In this document: positions 31,601 to 42,960 of the stretch, in pieces | Layout of the letters: every line of letters starts with the position of its first letter | Numbering within the stretch: the first letter of the stretch is position 1 | From: Malus domestica | Taxonomy: Eukaryota; Streptophyta; Magnoliopsida; Rosales; Rosaceae | Assembly (NCBI RefSeq): GCF_042453785.1 | Contig: NC_091675.1 | Span: 6,398,501-6,462,500 of the forward strand | DNA: 64,000 nt | Direction of reading: 5' to 3' | Position numbers and translations under genes: made by a program | Notes under the pieces: generated by a model | What the model was told of the DNA's origin: nothing | What the model saw: only the letters and a program-made list of their open reading frames with translations | Databases searched by the model: none

Positions 31601-33607
31601 TGGTACAATAACTTTTTTTGTTAATTTTGGTTAATGTACCCATACATATATGTATACACACACACACACAATATAATAGAGAGTATAATTTATATTTTAT
31701 TATTTTTAATCCCATAAATTATGGGTTTTATTTAAAATCTCATTAATATAAACAATTACAATTTTCAATTTTTTATTTTTAATTAAAAAAATATAGTAAC
31801 TTACATTATTACATTAATGTCAGGGACCTCAATCAAAAACTAAAAACTAACAAGGTTTCAATCAAAGAATATTGATAGCTAAGGACCGCATCTAAAGTGT
31901 CCCTAAAAATAATTGGTAAAAAAATAAAAAGAAATGATAAGGCAAACGTCAATGACATTCTTGTCGAGGAGTTGTTGTAGCATTTTAAAAGTAATTAAAG
32001 TGAGGAATATATGTGTACTTAGGCCAGCACCACGTTTGTATGTGGCGATCGACAGAAAGTTGATTAATTTATTAATCATATTTAGCACTAGCATTTAGCA
32101 AGAAGACACACATCAAGGACAAATCTTCTTTCTGTGTGCGTGGTAGGCCTCTCACTTACGACGCAATAAAGATTAGAAAGAAAAAGCAGGATCAAATTAA
32201 TGGGAATAAGAAAAGGGTTGAGCTTTCTTCTATTCCTATTTCCTGCAATTTACTGAGTAAAAAAGTTGTAAACATACCTTACTTTGGCTCACAACATCGT
32301 ACCTAGTTATTTGGCTCTGTTATTGTTTATTTTTTGCCTAACCGTATCCGTTATTGTTTAATAAGTACCTAAAATCTCTTAATTTTTTACGTCATTTTAA
32401 ATTGGTCTCAATTTTTTTAAATATTTCTAACAAGTACCCAACCTATTAAAACATCATATCCGTTAAGCCCAGTTAAATTTCTGTCAAATAATTAGGGTTT
32501 ACTTCGTCTCCAAAATTAATAGAAGGTCATGGAAGTGTGGTTTCGACAACTAACAATCACCACCACCCCCATCAGGCCATCAACTCCAAACCCAACACAC
32601 AACCACCAACTACACCCTATAACTCAAGCACCCAACATTGAGAAGAAGGTCATGGAGCTTGTTTCTGTTTTTGTGATTTCCTCATTCACCGATTCTTGGC
32701 TCGTAAAGCTTTCAGTTCTTTGTAGACGGTGAAGATGGTGGTGAGTGCATCACGGTAGTTTATACCATTTCAGCATCTTCCATGACCTTATTTGCGATGT
32801 TGGCGGCTTGAGTTGTAGGGTGGAGGTGGTGGTTGGCTTCCATTACCTTTTATTGATTTTGGAGACAAAGGAAGCCCTAGTTTTTTTTTTTTTTTTTTGT
32901 TGAGCAAAAGTAAGCCCTAGTTAATTTAACAGAAATTTAATTGGGGCTTAACAAATTGTGACAGTTTCAATAGATTAGGTACTTGTTTGAAATGTTTAAA
33001 AAGATTGAGACCAATTTTGAGTAACACTAGAAAGTTGGGGGATTTTTGGTACTTAATCCAAATAAATTCTATTGTCTGGGCAATAAAAGATATGATGTTA
33101 TTATGAATCTCAAACAATTTATTACGTTGAATTTTAATAAACTTGAACAGGATTGACAAGGAAATATCACTCGTCCACATAAATTCTACATTCAAGCTTA
33201 CATACATGTACATGAAATCTTTAGCAACAATTCTTTGATAGAATAAACCAATAATTATATATGAAATGAATTAGTGAACGATCACATACCAGCCACAATG
33301 GTATTTCTCCTTGGACAAGCAACTCTCCTTCCCATCTCTCCTGCCGCACACTCGTCCATGCCACGTGACTCCCGTCGTAACCATTGCCGCTCTCTCTTTT
33401 TGGGGGTGGATGAGTTATTGCCGGCAATGGTGGACTTGCTACGTTTGTGGACACCAAGCTCCGACCATTGTGTTTTTTTCTAGTATTACTCAAGTTCTTC
33501 TTTAAGGGATTAAACCCATCTTTTATATGATTGGAGTTCTCAGAAACGGCAGCTGTTGGCAGCAAAGAGAAGTTTCCAGTAGTGCCTGAAAATGTTATGG
33601 AAGCCAT
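28696..33607 (-). CDS. CCD8: carotenoid cleavage dioxygenase 8 (strigolactone biosynthesis)
   Basis: Six minus-strand exons (33290..33607, 30201..30944, 29912..30105, 29276..29465, 29054..29156, 28696..28841) join in phase to 564 residues; all introns GT-AG. CCD8 is a plastid non-haem iron enzyme that converts the 9-cis-apocarotenal made by CCD7 into carlactone, the strigolactone precursor controlling branching. Exon 1 supplies a Ser/Asn/Lys-rich transit peptide followed by VAWTSVRQERWEGELLVQG. The four iron-ligand histidines are visible in LIHSAHPIV, PGWVHSFPV, ITFHFINAYEE and GLHGCWVP. Other hallmarks are TYLRNGPGLWHVGDYNFRH and CCEHNADTTILDKL. Intron 1 (30945..33289, 2.3 kb) is unusually large because of two inverted-repeat elements. 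The coding sequence looks intact; the family is well separated from CCD4 and NCED by these motifs. Confidence 0.93.
31120..31906. mobile_element. long-TIR element, family A copy 1 (in CCD8 intron 1)
   Basis: About 100-bp imperfect inverted termini: left has CGGTCCTTAG then TTAATGTGATAATGAATTT; the inverted right end has CGGTCCTTAGC then TTAATGTAATAATG. The interior is AT-rich with repeated ATGTACCCAT phrases and a CA microsatellite near 31650. No coding capacity. A second copy of the family is at 43258-44358. Confidence 0.75.
32357..33060. mobile_element. foldback long-TIR element, family B (in CCD8 intron 1)
   Basis: The left arm from 32357 (AAGTACCTAAAATC, AAATTGGTCTCAAT, AACAAGTACCCAACC, GTTAAGCCCAGTTAAATTTC) is matched in inverted order by the right arm ending at 33060. 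Inner phrases also pair, such as GAAGGTCATGGAAG and CACCACCACCCC with their inverted forms, so nearly the whole element is a hairpin. A 67-codon frame inside is likely chance. Confidence 0.75.
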
Positions 33608-33888
33608 GAATACTAGCTAAGAACTAAGCAGCTGGGTGTCAAGAGTGGGTTAAAGAGTGTGAGGTGTGCTGGTCTTTATATAGGAGGGCCTGCTGGGAAA
33701 GATTGCAAATAGGGTAAATTAACTAATTAGAAACAGTGCTAAAGTGTCCTGTGCGAAGCATCTCAAATTTGGAATCTTAATTGGTGGAATTCCCGTTCAC
33801 TAGCTGACAGAGCTAATTTTTTGTCTTGTTTTTTTTTTAAGAGAAAACCATGCTGTCAGTTGATAGTTTAACTAAAGACATCCTTCTT

Positions 33889-34112
33889 GGAAAAGGATCA
33901 TCGCCTGATTTTTTTTCTAGAGATTTTAGGGATTTTGTGATCGTGACCGTTCATCATATATTGTACGGTCAAATTTTTTAGGTAATATTTATATTTAATT
34001 TTAAATTTTAAATTTTGAAATGATTTATGACATCACGATGTACAATGAACGGTCACGATTACAGGATTCCTAAGATTCCCAGAAAAAGAATCCGACGAGG
34101 ATCATTTTCCAT
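33889..34112. mobile_element. palindromic MITE, CGTGACCGTTCAT type
   Basis: Arms of about 70 bp: left includes GGATCATCGCCTGATTTTTTT and ATCGTGACCGTTCAT; the inverted right end includes GATCCTCGTCGGATTC and ATCGTGACCGTTCAT. It sits in the CCD8 upstream region about 280 bases from the ATG and directly beside the Harbinger element. Confidence 0.75.
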
Positions 34113-34120
34113 CCCTCTTA

Positions 34121-36586
34121 GGCCATCTCTAACCGAACGAGGGCTAGATGGCTCGTTTTAACCCTCTAGCCCTCCAAGATATTAATATTTTAATGAACAG
34201 TACATGGTCATATTTGCCTGCATCTCCAACCGAAGGCCAAAGGGCCATAACGCTCGCTTTAGCCCTATCACAAAAAAACGTCTCCAACCGAGGGCCAAAC
34301 ATAATTTATTATTTAAATTTAAAAACTACAACTTACGTTTAAAAACTACAACTTAAATTTAAAAACTACAAATTAAATTTAAAAACTATAACAACTTAAA
34401 TTTATAGGAAAAAAATGAGAATTTTTAAATATTTTTTTACAAATTTTGGCAAAAAAAAAAATTCAAATTCAAATCTAACGGCTAGTTGATGTCAGCATGA
34501 CGTCAGCTTGCCGTTGGATTTGAATTTTTTTTTGCTATAAATAGGATGGATATTGGGCTATAATTCACACACCTTTGAATTTAATCTATTTCATTTCAGT
34601 CTCTTTCAATTCAAGTTTACAATGAATTCCAATTTTGGATCCTCCTCGAATTCCAACTGAGGGTCTTCATCCAATTCCGAATTGGAAGAAAAGTGGGCGC
34701 AAATAAGACGAGCAGATGAAGAGTCTGATGAAGAATATGAAGCATGGTGCAACACACAATATGTGGCAGCTATGGCTGCGATCATGGTGTGTCAGCCAAT
34801 TGAGGAACAACCTCAATGGGGTGGCTCTGTTGCTGGTCGCTCTTACAAACCACAAAACAGAACGATGACGCATGCCAATCTAATGAACAACTACTTCAAC
34901 CCTAACTCGGTGTACACAGAAGATGATTTCAGACGCGCTTCCGGATGAGGCATCATGTCTTCGAGTGTGTACTTCATAATGTCCATCAGGATAATCCATA
35001 TTTTCAACAGAAGCTGGACAAAGCAGGCCGCCCTGATTTCTCACCTCATTAGAAAGTTACTGTTGCATTATGAATGATGGCATGTGACTCCCCAACTGAT
35101 TCGATGGATGAAACCCATGATATGTCTGAGTCTACATGCATTGATACTTTTACTGAATTCTGTAACACAATTGTTCAGCTTTACAAAGAGGAGTACCTCC
35201 GCGAGCCAAATCAAGAAGATCTGGATCGGCTCGTTCGCAAAGCTGAAGACCATTGGTTTCCTGGCATGATAGGGTCATTAGATTGCATGCATTGGAATTG
35301 GAAGAACTGTCCCACCAGATAGTAAGGAATCTTTAGCAGAAGGTCGAGAAAGCCAATTATTGTGTTAGAAGTGGTTGCCTCGTATGACACATGGATCTGG
35401 CGTGCTTTCTTTGGAGTCTCTGGATCCCAAAATGACATTACAGTTCTTCAGCGTTCACCCCTTTTCAATTACTTGACGGAAGGTAAATCACCTCAACTTA
35501 ACTACTACATCAATGACCATCAGTACAATATGGGGTATTACTTAGCAGATGTCATCTACCCAAAGTGGGCGACACTTGTCCAAGCAATTCCAAACCCTAA
35601 AAATGACGCCGAAAAGTGTTTTACCTTACACTAAAAGGCATACCGGAAAGATGTTAAGAGAGCTTTTAGTGTTCTACAAGCATGGTGGAAAATCATCAAG
35701 GAACTGGCAAGCAAGCAGGTGGAGTCGAGAAAATTTGGACTTCATCATGATGTCTTGCATCATATTACACAACATGATTGTGGAGGATGAGCGAGATAGG
35801 TATATTGATGGAGAGTCCGATGACCAAGATGATCCAAATAGGTCAAGAAGGGCTCGTGCAAAAATATACGATGTGCCTAATTTGCCTTTCAATCCAAGAA
35901 TTGGTAGTATCTTTATAAATGAGTACATGAAGCGCTATAGGATGATACGTTCCCATGCCACAAACAAGCACCAACAACAGGATCTTGTTGCACATCTTTG
36001 GGCCAAAAGAAGCATGGAGTAGGCGTTTATGTTTTATGTTTTTAAAAATGTTGTTTAAATTTCATGTTGTTAAATGTTTTTTTTTATGTTGGTTAATGTT
36101 ATTTAATGTTGTTTCATATTGTTTAATGTTGTTTCATGTTACTTAATTTAATTTAATGTTGTATAATGGTTACGAAGTTATAGGAAAAAAATAGAATTTA
36201 AAAAATATATGAAACAAATTTTGTAAAATATAAGTTATAGGAAAAAAAAGAAAGAATTTAGAAAAAATATAAAACAAATTTTGTAAAATAGAAGTTATAG
36301 GAAGTTATAGGAAAAAAATTCGTAAAAAAAAATAACGGCTAGCTGACATCAGCTAGCCGTTGCATTTGAAATTTGGCTTAGAATTCCTGTCGGTTATATT
36401 CGATAGAAATGCTCAATTTTCTGGCCCAGCCCGAGGCTGGCTAGCTCATTTGGGCTAGCCGGTTGGCCCTTTGGCCTTTTCAAATTATGTGGGGCCCACG
36501 AGCCATCTGGCTTAGCCTTCGGTTGGAGACGATTTTCAGGTTATTTTAGCCCTCTGATCCTCTAGACCCTTCGGTTAGAGATGGTC
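34121..36586 (+). mobile_element. PIF/Harbinger DNA transposon (degenerate)
   Basis: Inverted termini GGCCATCTCTAACCGAACGAG (left) and GACCATCTCTAACCGAAGGG (inverted right) are flanked by the target duplication TTA at 34118-34120 and 36587-36589, diagnostic of PIF/Harbinger. Subterminal phrases (CTCCAACCGAAGGC, GAGCCATCTGGC) also recur inverted. It encloses a broken transposase. No Myb-like partner gene is visible. Its size of about 2.5 kb fits a one-gene remnant. Confidence 0.9.
34622..36022 (+). pseudogene. broken PIF/Harbinger transposase (HARBI1-like nuclease)
   Basis: The frame opens at ATG 34622 and meets a TGA at 34658, then further stops and shifts (near 34930, 35050, 35320 and 35632). 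Between breaks the DDE nuclease is recognisable: MTHANLMNNYF, FRMRHHVFECVL, GMIGSLDCMHW with the first catalytic Asp, GVSGSQNDITVLQRSPLF with the second, and DVKRAFSVLQAWW. In relatives this last motif reads D-V-E-R-A-F, so the third catalytic acid appears changed to Lys (codon 35656-35658). The element cannot move itself. The ending FINEYMKRYRMIRSHATNK is typical for plant copies. Confidence 0.85.
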
Positions 36587-36727
36587 TTAAAGCAACTATA
36601 CTGTTGCAAAGGCCTTCTAGGGCAAGTCACTATTGAATAGCCTCCAATGAACAATTATTACCTTTTGCATCTTCACCCTTACACTGAATAACCATGGTAA
36701 TAGGCAATAAAATATTAGTATTTTTTA

Positions 36728-38393
36728 GGGTAAAAGACAGTTTACTACCCTCATGTTTCGTGGTTTTCAACATTTAATACATCAATTTTTTTTCGTCTCA
36801 GAGTCATACCTAAAGTGTAAATTTTGGGACAGTCTCATACATCCGTTAGTCAAACTGTTAACTTTGTCGTTAAATGATGACGTGGCGCCCACGTGGACAA
36901 TGATTGGGCGCCACGTGTCATTAAAAAAAATTAAAAAAAAATAAACTATTAAAATAATTAATTAAATAAAAGTTATAAAAAAAATTAAAAAAAAAAATTC
37001 CCCCGATCCTCTTTTCCCCACCCCAATCCCCCTCCCTTCTCCCTCTGCACCTCTGCAAATCCTTCCTCCTGTGGAGCTCTGCTCATCCGTCCTTCCCCAG
37101 ATCTCCAGATCCCTCTGCACCTCCATCCTTCCCCAGAACCCCTTCGTCTTCCACGACACACACACCCACAACCCCTTCGTCTTCCGTGACACACACACAC
37201 ACAGCCGTCAACTTAAGTCTTAAACTGAACTAATAGTTAATTTGTTTAGGGATTAAACGATAATTTACTGTATATTTTTATATGTTCGGTAAACTCTCGC
37301 TATCTGGTCTTAGTTAGCAAACTGGAAAAGAATTTAAAAACGGGGAGAAAAGAAAGACTGTGCTGGTCAAGACGCCTCATGCACCAGATGGACCGTCTCA
37401 TCTGCCTCTCTTTCCGGGGATAGAGAGAGAGAGAGAGGTAGAGAGGGAGAGAGCAACTGCTAAAATCACCGCCGATCGGGACCAACCCAGTATGCAGTTA
37501 AAGCCCTTCAACTCCTTCAGCATCGCCTTCATGATGAGCGGCACACTCTTGCTCGTTTTCTTCTGCAGCTTCCTCAAATTCCCTTTTCTATCAACCTCAA
37601 TCAAACCCATCAACGATCCGACCAAGTTCACACCCGACCCATTTACCAACTTGATCGGCGTCTTCAGGAAGTGGGATGCCCAGGTGGGTTGCTCTCGTTT
37701 CAGAGAAAAGCACAAGCTGCAGATGTTGCAGAACAAGTCTTCTTCTCTGCAGCAAATTCGCGGCGAATCGGAGTGCGGGGAGGCGAAATCGGAGCATGTT
37801 AGCGTGCTGGTGAAAGGGTGGACTTGGATTCCTGATAATTTGGATAGTTTGTATTCATGCTCGTGTGGGTTGAGCTGCAAAATTTGGATAATTTGGATAA
37901 TTTTGGAGCTGCAAAATTAACTTGTATTGGGATGGAGGGGGTAGAGCTGTGGAGGAAGACGAATGGTTGTGGGTGTGTGTGTCGCAGAAGACGAAAGGGT
38001 CTAGGGAAGGATGGAGGTGCAGAGGGATTTGGGGATCTGGGGAAGGACGGATGAGCAGAGCTCCACATGGGGAAGGATGTGCAGAGGTGCAGAGGGAGAA
38101 GGGAGGGGGATCGGGGTGGGGAAGATAGGATATGGGGAATTTTTTTTAAATTTTATTTAATTAATTATTTTAACAGTTTAATTTTTTTTAAATTTTTTTA
38201 ATGACACGTGGCGCCTAGTCATTGTCCACGTGGCGCCACGTCATCATTTAACGGCAGAGTTAACAGTTTGACTAACAGATGTATGAGACTGTCCCAAAAT
38301 TTACACTTTAGGTATGATTCTGGGACGAAAAAAAATTGATGTACTAAATGTTGAAAACCACGAAACATGAAGGTAGTAAACTGTCTTTTACCC
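36728..38393 (+). mobile_element. long-TIR, Pack-MULE-like element carrying a captured gene fragment
   Basis: Inverted termini of about 460 bp (36728-37195 and about 37930-38393) begin GGGTAAAAGACAGTTTACTACC and remain similar through GATGACGTGGCGCC, a poly-A/T zone and a CCCTCTGCACCTCTGCA zone. Possible 9-bp target duplications are TATTTTTTA (36719-36727) and AATTTTTTA (38394-38402), one mismatch. Nine-base duplications and very long TIRs fit the Mutator superfamily. No transposase is present. The roughly 730-bp centre is unrelated to the arms and contains the start of an alpha-1,4-fucosyltransferase gene. Superfamily assignment is inference. Confidence 0.8.
37492..37920 (+). pseudogene. captured N-terminal fragment of alpha-1,4-fucosyltransferase (FUT13-like)
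   Basis: From ATG 37492 the frame encodes a type II membrane-anchored start (FMMSGTLLLVFFCSFLKFPF, residues about 14-34) and then FRKWDAQVGCSRFREKHK and VLVKGWTWIPDNLDSLYSC, which I recognise as the N-terminal region of plant Golgi alpha-1,4-fucosyltransferase (FUT13, Lewis-a N-glycan branching). Similarity stops after CGLSC at about 37878; the last 13 codons are element-derived and end at a TAA, 142 residues in all. The sugar-nucleotide-binding catalytic domain is missing, so no enzyme activity is possible. GA-rich sequence at 37417-37453 looks like the original 5' UTR. The frame is uninterrupted. Confidence 0.78.
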
Positions 38394-39129
38394 AATTTTT
38401 TATTTTATAAAATAATACAAAATAATCTTATTTGTAATTTCGGATAAAGCACCTAGAGCATCACAATAATTCCCTACAATTTCTTCACATCATGAACTTG
38501 GAACTTGTATATTTGGACTCCTGGCAACTTTAGGAACATAATTGGGTCCTTGTATGCACCATCGGTGCACTGGGAAGTGCAGTGATCCTAGACCCGAGAG
38601 CTTCAAGCTCTAGCTTGTAGTTTCAGGTGAGATTTCCTTGTTCCTTTGAATATTTGGGATTTTCTTGCTGGTGTTGTGATTCCGAGTGAAGACTTAATGG
38701 TTAAATTGTGTTCTTTTTGCTGTGCATGCTTCCTGTTTCGTTTTTCCACAATCCGGCGAGAAAATCCAGCGAGCTCCGTGACCAAACTCAGTCAATCTCG
38801 ACCACGATTGTTACTTATAGTGGTAGAATCTTGTTCCTTTTCATTTTAGCATCATTTTTGTGCTTAAATTACAATTTTTAATGGAGTTTTAAGTCGAGAT
38901 CTGAATCGGGATGAATCTTTGCCAAATATTCCTGTGTTCTCCCTCGAGAGGTCCGGTGACCCATGTTTTAAATTGTGGCTGATGTTAGCCTTGCATCACC
39001 TCTACCTCGAGCTCTCGGGCCCTCTGTTGCGCAATCGCCCACATGGGCTGGAGATGATTGCTGGGGTTATTGGGTCATCAAAGTCGCCGATCCATCGGGC
39101 TCCAGTTCCTGCTGAAGCTGCTCTTATTA
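38394..39129. other. unassigned GC-richer segment
   Basis: The stretch 38550-39120 has higher GC and phrases such as CCGGCGAGAAAATCCAGCGAG and CTCGAGCTCTCGGGCCC, in style like a fragment of a retroelement or a decayed gene, but no frame of more than about 100 codons and no motif. I cannot assign it. Confidence 0.35.
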
Positions 39130-40071
39130 AGAGCATCTCCGGCAGTTTCCAATTGTCCTTGCAATTAGGTGAAACTACCTTCTTGCCCATAAAACTTGCT
39201 CCAGTAGTGAAAAAATAAGAGGGCAATTTTGGGAAAGGCAGGTGCCCTGCTGATTATTGCAGAGGCTTGCAGCCTGGTGGATCACCAACAGATAGGGTGG
39301 CCCACCCCACGCGAAGGACATAGAGCCAACTTACTTAAATCAGGCACAAAAATAGCCGTTGGATTTCTAAACGGTCTGTCGATCAGAACCACTGGATTTC
39401 CAACGGTAAAACAATAAAAAATTTTGAAAGTTTCGACGGCTAGGATTAATTCAACTTTCAAAATTAAAAATAAAATCTAAAAATTTACCAAATTTGTAAC
39501 ATCCCACATCGACTAACGGAGAGGGGGTGATGTGCCTTATATGTACATGTCCACCTCTTATAACACGAGACTTTTTGGGAACTCACTAGCTTCAGATTCC
39601 ATCGAAACTCCGAGGTTAAGCCAGATTAGGCGAGAGCATTCCTAGGATAGGTGACCCCGTAGATTGTTCTCATGTGAGTTTCCAGAAACAAAACCATGAA
39701 GGCGTGGTCGGAGTCCAAATAGGACAATATTGTGCTATGGCGGAGCCAGTCTGGGATGTGACAATTTTTTTTTAAATTATTAAAAATGGTAAAAAAACTT
39801 ACAAAATTCACGCTTAAAATTTGTACAAAGTTCAACACACTTGCAAATTAAACAAAAATCTACAGTGATAACTATATGGTGGCATAGGACGAAGAAAAAA
39901 CATCAAAAAATAAAAATATTGTGTATAGTAATCGTCCTTTTTAGTCCTTCTTCCAAACGAGTGGACTTGTACAAAGACAATTATTGTTTAGAGTGAATAG
40001 TAAGGGCAATTTTATTGCCTTGCCCTCCAAAATTGTCATTGCGCTCCACTAACTGGTAAAAATGCTCTAAA
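39130..40071. mobile_element. probable TIR element interrupted by a Cassandra solo LTR
   Basis: The left end AAGAGCATCTCCGGCAGTTTC and the inverted right end TAGAGCATTTTTACCAGTTAG resemble each other, with inner phrases AATTG-CCTTGCAATTAG and inverted GACAATTTTGGAGGGCAAGGC also partly matching. Ends are approximate. The LTR at 39495-39763 splits it. Confidence 0.45.
39495..39763 (+). mobile_element. Cassandra TRIM solo LTR with 5S rRNA-derived promoter
   Basis: Begins TGTAACATCCCACATCG and ends CTGGGATGTGACA, the recognised Cassandra LTR termini. Inside at about 39590-39690 is 5S-like sequence (ACTCCGAGGTTAAGCC, CCTAGGATAGGTGACCCCG). No primer site, internal region or second LTR is adjacent, so it is a solo LTR left by recombination. 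Cassandra has no proteins of its own and depends on other retroelements. Confidence 0.88.
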
Positions 40072-42780
40072 CAAGTGCTTTAAACAACTGAGCTACAAGA
40101 GCTCATTACCAGCTAACAAATAGCTTACAATTTTTTATGTCATAATATTTGTGAGAAGAGTGATGCTATTTAGTGACCTCTATTAAATTAAGGACACTAT
40201 TTGAATTTTTACATGTAAGGATCAATACTCATTGGATAATGTGACGTGGCAACATTTTAGTGTTTAGCCATCTATATATGTTAACAAATCAACGATTATG
40301 ATAACAAGTAACATTCTCATAATAAATTGTCATTTTTATGCATGTTGATAACTTAAAGGTCTCCATATATTGATTGAACTTTTCAAAAATTATAAGTGAA
40401 TTATGATTTAAAAAAAAATATTTAGATTATAATGTTTGTATGATAAATTGATGTCATGTCGTCATGCAATAAGGAAAACAATGTTTTTTTTTTATTTATA
40501 AAAAAATTCTAGGGCGATACGTCCAAATTAATTACTATATCATTTTGGTAGGGAAAATAAATAAATTAATATATATCTTGGCTTGCACACAACAAGAACT
40601 CACACGATTGGGATACCGTATATATGCAATATAAAATTATGATGATTGGGTTTCAGCTTTCAAAATACTATTTTGTGCGGTAAAATGTCATTGTCAGATA
40701 TCGTATATGTTATGTGTAATTTGACTGATATATAATCGACAAGAATAAATGGACGGTATGCCTAAGAAACTTTCTTTGTAAATGATAATTGACCAGAAAT
40801 TGTTGGTGCCGAAATTCAGACGAAGCCTGCACACGTATTTGGCTCGAGTGTTTTTTGGTCTCAACGCTAATGGCTCGAGGGAAAGAGAGAATAGACAAGT
40901 CACTGTTTGAGGCTGCCGACTAACAGTGTTTGGGTTCAAATGTGTGTGAAAATTGCATGTAAATCTAACTTTTTAATCAAATGATTGTGCACTGAGTGCA
41001 AAGGTGATTTAGTTAAGTATTTTTTCTTGCCTAGTGGGAACGAGCACTTAACTACATGACTTGAAATGTAAAGAAAGTAGTAAAAAATATAGTAAGATTT
41101 AGGCCATAAAGGTCAAGATAATGCTAGAGAAATCCACCGAATCGCTGGTATCATATTGGAGCAGTACAAAACATACACATCTAAGAGGGTTGTAATGTCA
41201 CATCAACTAGATCATACCATGGGGTGGTAAAGATGTAAAAGTTCTAGATAGTGAGAGTGTTTGCTTCAAAAGAAGACATTGAGACTATAGATGAAGAGTT
41301 AAGAGAGTTTTTGCTGAAGAGCAATTCAGGTTGGGTTGAAAAGCAATTGGGTTGATTAATCATATAGATTGAATTTGATGAAAATCCTTAACTTGAAGGC
41401 CTCTGGCTCTATTTATAGACAGTGGAGAAGGAGCGACCTCGATCATATTGCTGAGTTGGGGCACAAGTAGATCGGTCATTTGGTGCTAATAGTTACTGTA
41501 ATTCCTAGTAAATGGCCTTTAGATGTGTCTTGTGGCAGTAGTGACATAGGCATTTAAGAAAGCAAGATATTTTTCAGTTTGATCGTCTATGTACTAGACG
41601 CGGCTCGATGAGAAAACTCTTTCTGAGCCCTCATACTAGTTGGGGTGGAACGAGGTGGTCGTCTGAACCATTTTCTGAGATAAGATCCCAAATTGGGCTT
41701 CAAAGTTGGTAGGCTGTAGTCGGTGGCTTTTGCATAAATAAAAATAATTTGTCCCCATAGCATTGCCCGAACATATTGTGGTATCAAATTTGAGTCCATT
41801 TTACAACTCACATGGAATTTGAATCTTTTATCGATGTTTTGTGCACTATTTATTTGAGGATGATGCTAGGAAAACCACATATATTAGGAGATGGTTTAAA
41901 TGTTTCTACAAATTGAGGTATCCTATCAATTTTGTACTTCAATTTTAATTTTATACATATGTGCCATATTTATACAGCCAACGACGATTTTGTTTGTAGA
42001 AGTACGTATAAAAGGGGAAGTCGCCGTATATTCTTTTCCTTATGCCTGAATATTTCGTATAGAATTTCAAAATTTATTCACTTTATTTTAGTATCTCCTA
42101 AGTTAACATTGAGACAAATTATACACACACAATATGTGTGTGTGTGTGTGTATCATTACATATATGTGTTCTTTTTTTTTTTTAACAAAAGTCTTGGACG
42201 GTCACACGTGAGTTCAAGTTAAATCAAACATTATTAGAGTGATAATTTAGGTTATACTTTCTTTGGGAGGAAACAAGATCGATAAGATCATCAATTATTT
42301 TGTCCCAACGTATATAGTGTCATCTTCACAACTTTTATATTTGATCGCATTTAAATTAATCTTTTCAAAGAAAATACAACCATGTAGTAAGGTGTGTTTC
42401 TGTTGGTAAACTTGTTTAACAACACATTTAAGTTATTTGAGGGATACCTTATAAACGATCACAGACCTTGAATTTTAATTGTCTGTTTTGGAGTTGACCA
42501 AGCGTGGCTATTAGATTGTGTATTGTTGCCAGTAAACCAGTTCTAGAGGTGTAAGGAGGGTGTAGCATTCTTTCTCCTTTGTTCAGAGTTTTCACAATGA
42601 ATTTTCTTTAAGGTTCCAATGAGGCTCCCACAATTTTTGCAACTATTTCTGTACTGAAATACAATACCCTACAAAAGTGTCCCTTAATTGAAGCTCCCTC
42701 CATAGACGTGTGCCACTAGCAAGGGTTACGAATTCATATTAATTGGTAAATTACAATGAGATCATTTTGGTTCACTCTTA
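40072..42780. other. 2.7-kb AT-rich region, mostly unassigned
   Basis: No gene. At about 41100-41780 a less AT-rich stretch contains, on the minus strand, TCTATAAATAGAGCC near 41410, which could be the TATA region of an old LTR, and 40750-40935 has CTCGAG-rich phrases of similar style. A TG microsatellite lies near 42135-42153. No ends or target duplications could be found. Confidence 0.35.
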
Positions 42781-42793
42781 AATGAGGTGATGC

Positions 42794-42960
42794 ACCAGTC
42801 AGTACTATGATATAGTGGTATTTATCTTCACTTATAAGTGAGAGGTCTTAGGTTCGATTTTTGTCAAAAACGAATTTGAACCATATTATTGCTAGCCCAT
42901 TGTGAGGCTAAGCTCATTTCCACAATTTTAGTGTAGATAATATCGTTTGTTGAAAAAAAA
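42794..42960 (+). mobile_element. tRNA-derived SINE with poly-A tail
   Basis: The unit has a B-box-like GGTTCGATTTTTGTC, the body phrase TTGCTAGCCCATTGTGAGGC and TAGTGTAGATAATATCG, and a terminal A-run. Direct repeats AATGAGGTGATGC (42781-42793) and AATGTGGTGATGC (42961-42973) form a 13-bp target duplication with one mismatch. I recognise this as a widespread Rosaceae SINE type. Confidence 0.85.

Noticed and set aside
32529-32732. 67-codon frame inside CCD8 intron 1
   Set aside because: It falls within a foldback element whose halves pair with each other; composition is that of CACCACC repeats.
36962-37200. Cys/Gly-rich frames in the arms of the gene-capturing element
   Set aside because: They arise from GA- and CA-rich TIR sequence, recur inverted in the other arm and have no domain.
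39590-39720. A genuine 5S rRNA gene
   Set aside because: The 5S-like sequence is partial and lies within LTR termini TGTAACATCCC and GGGATGTGACA, so it belongs to Cassandra.
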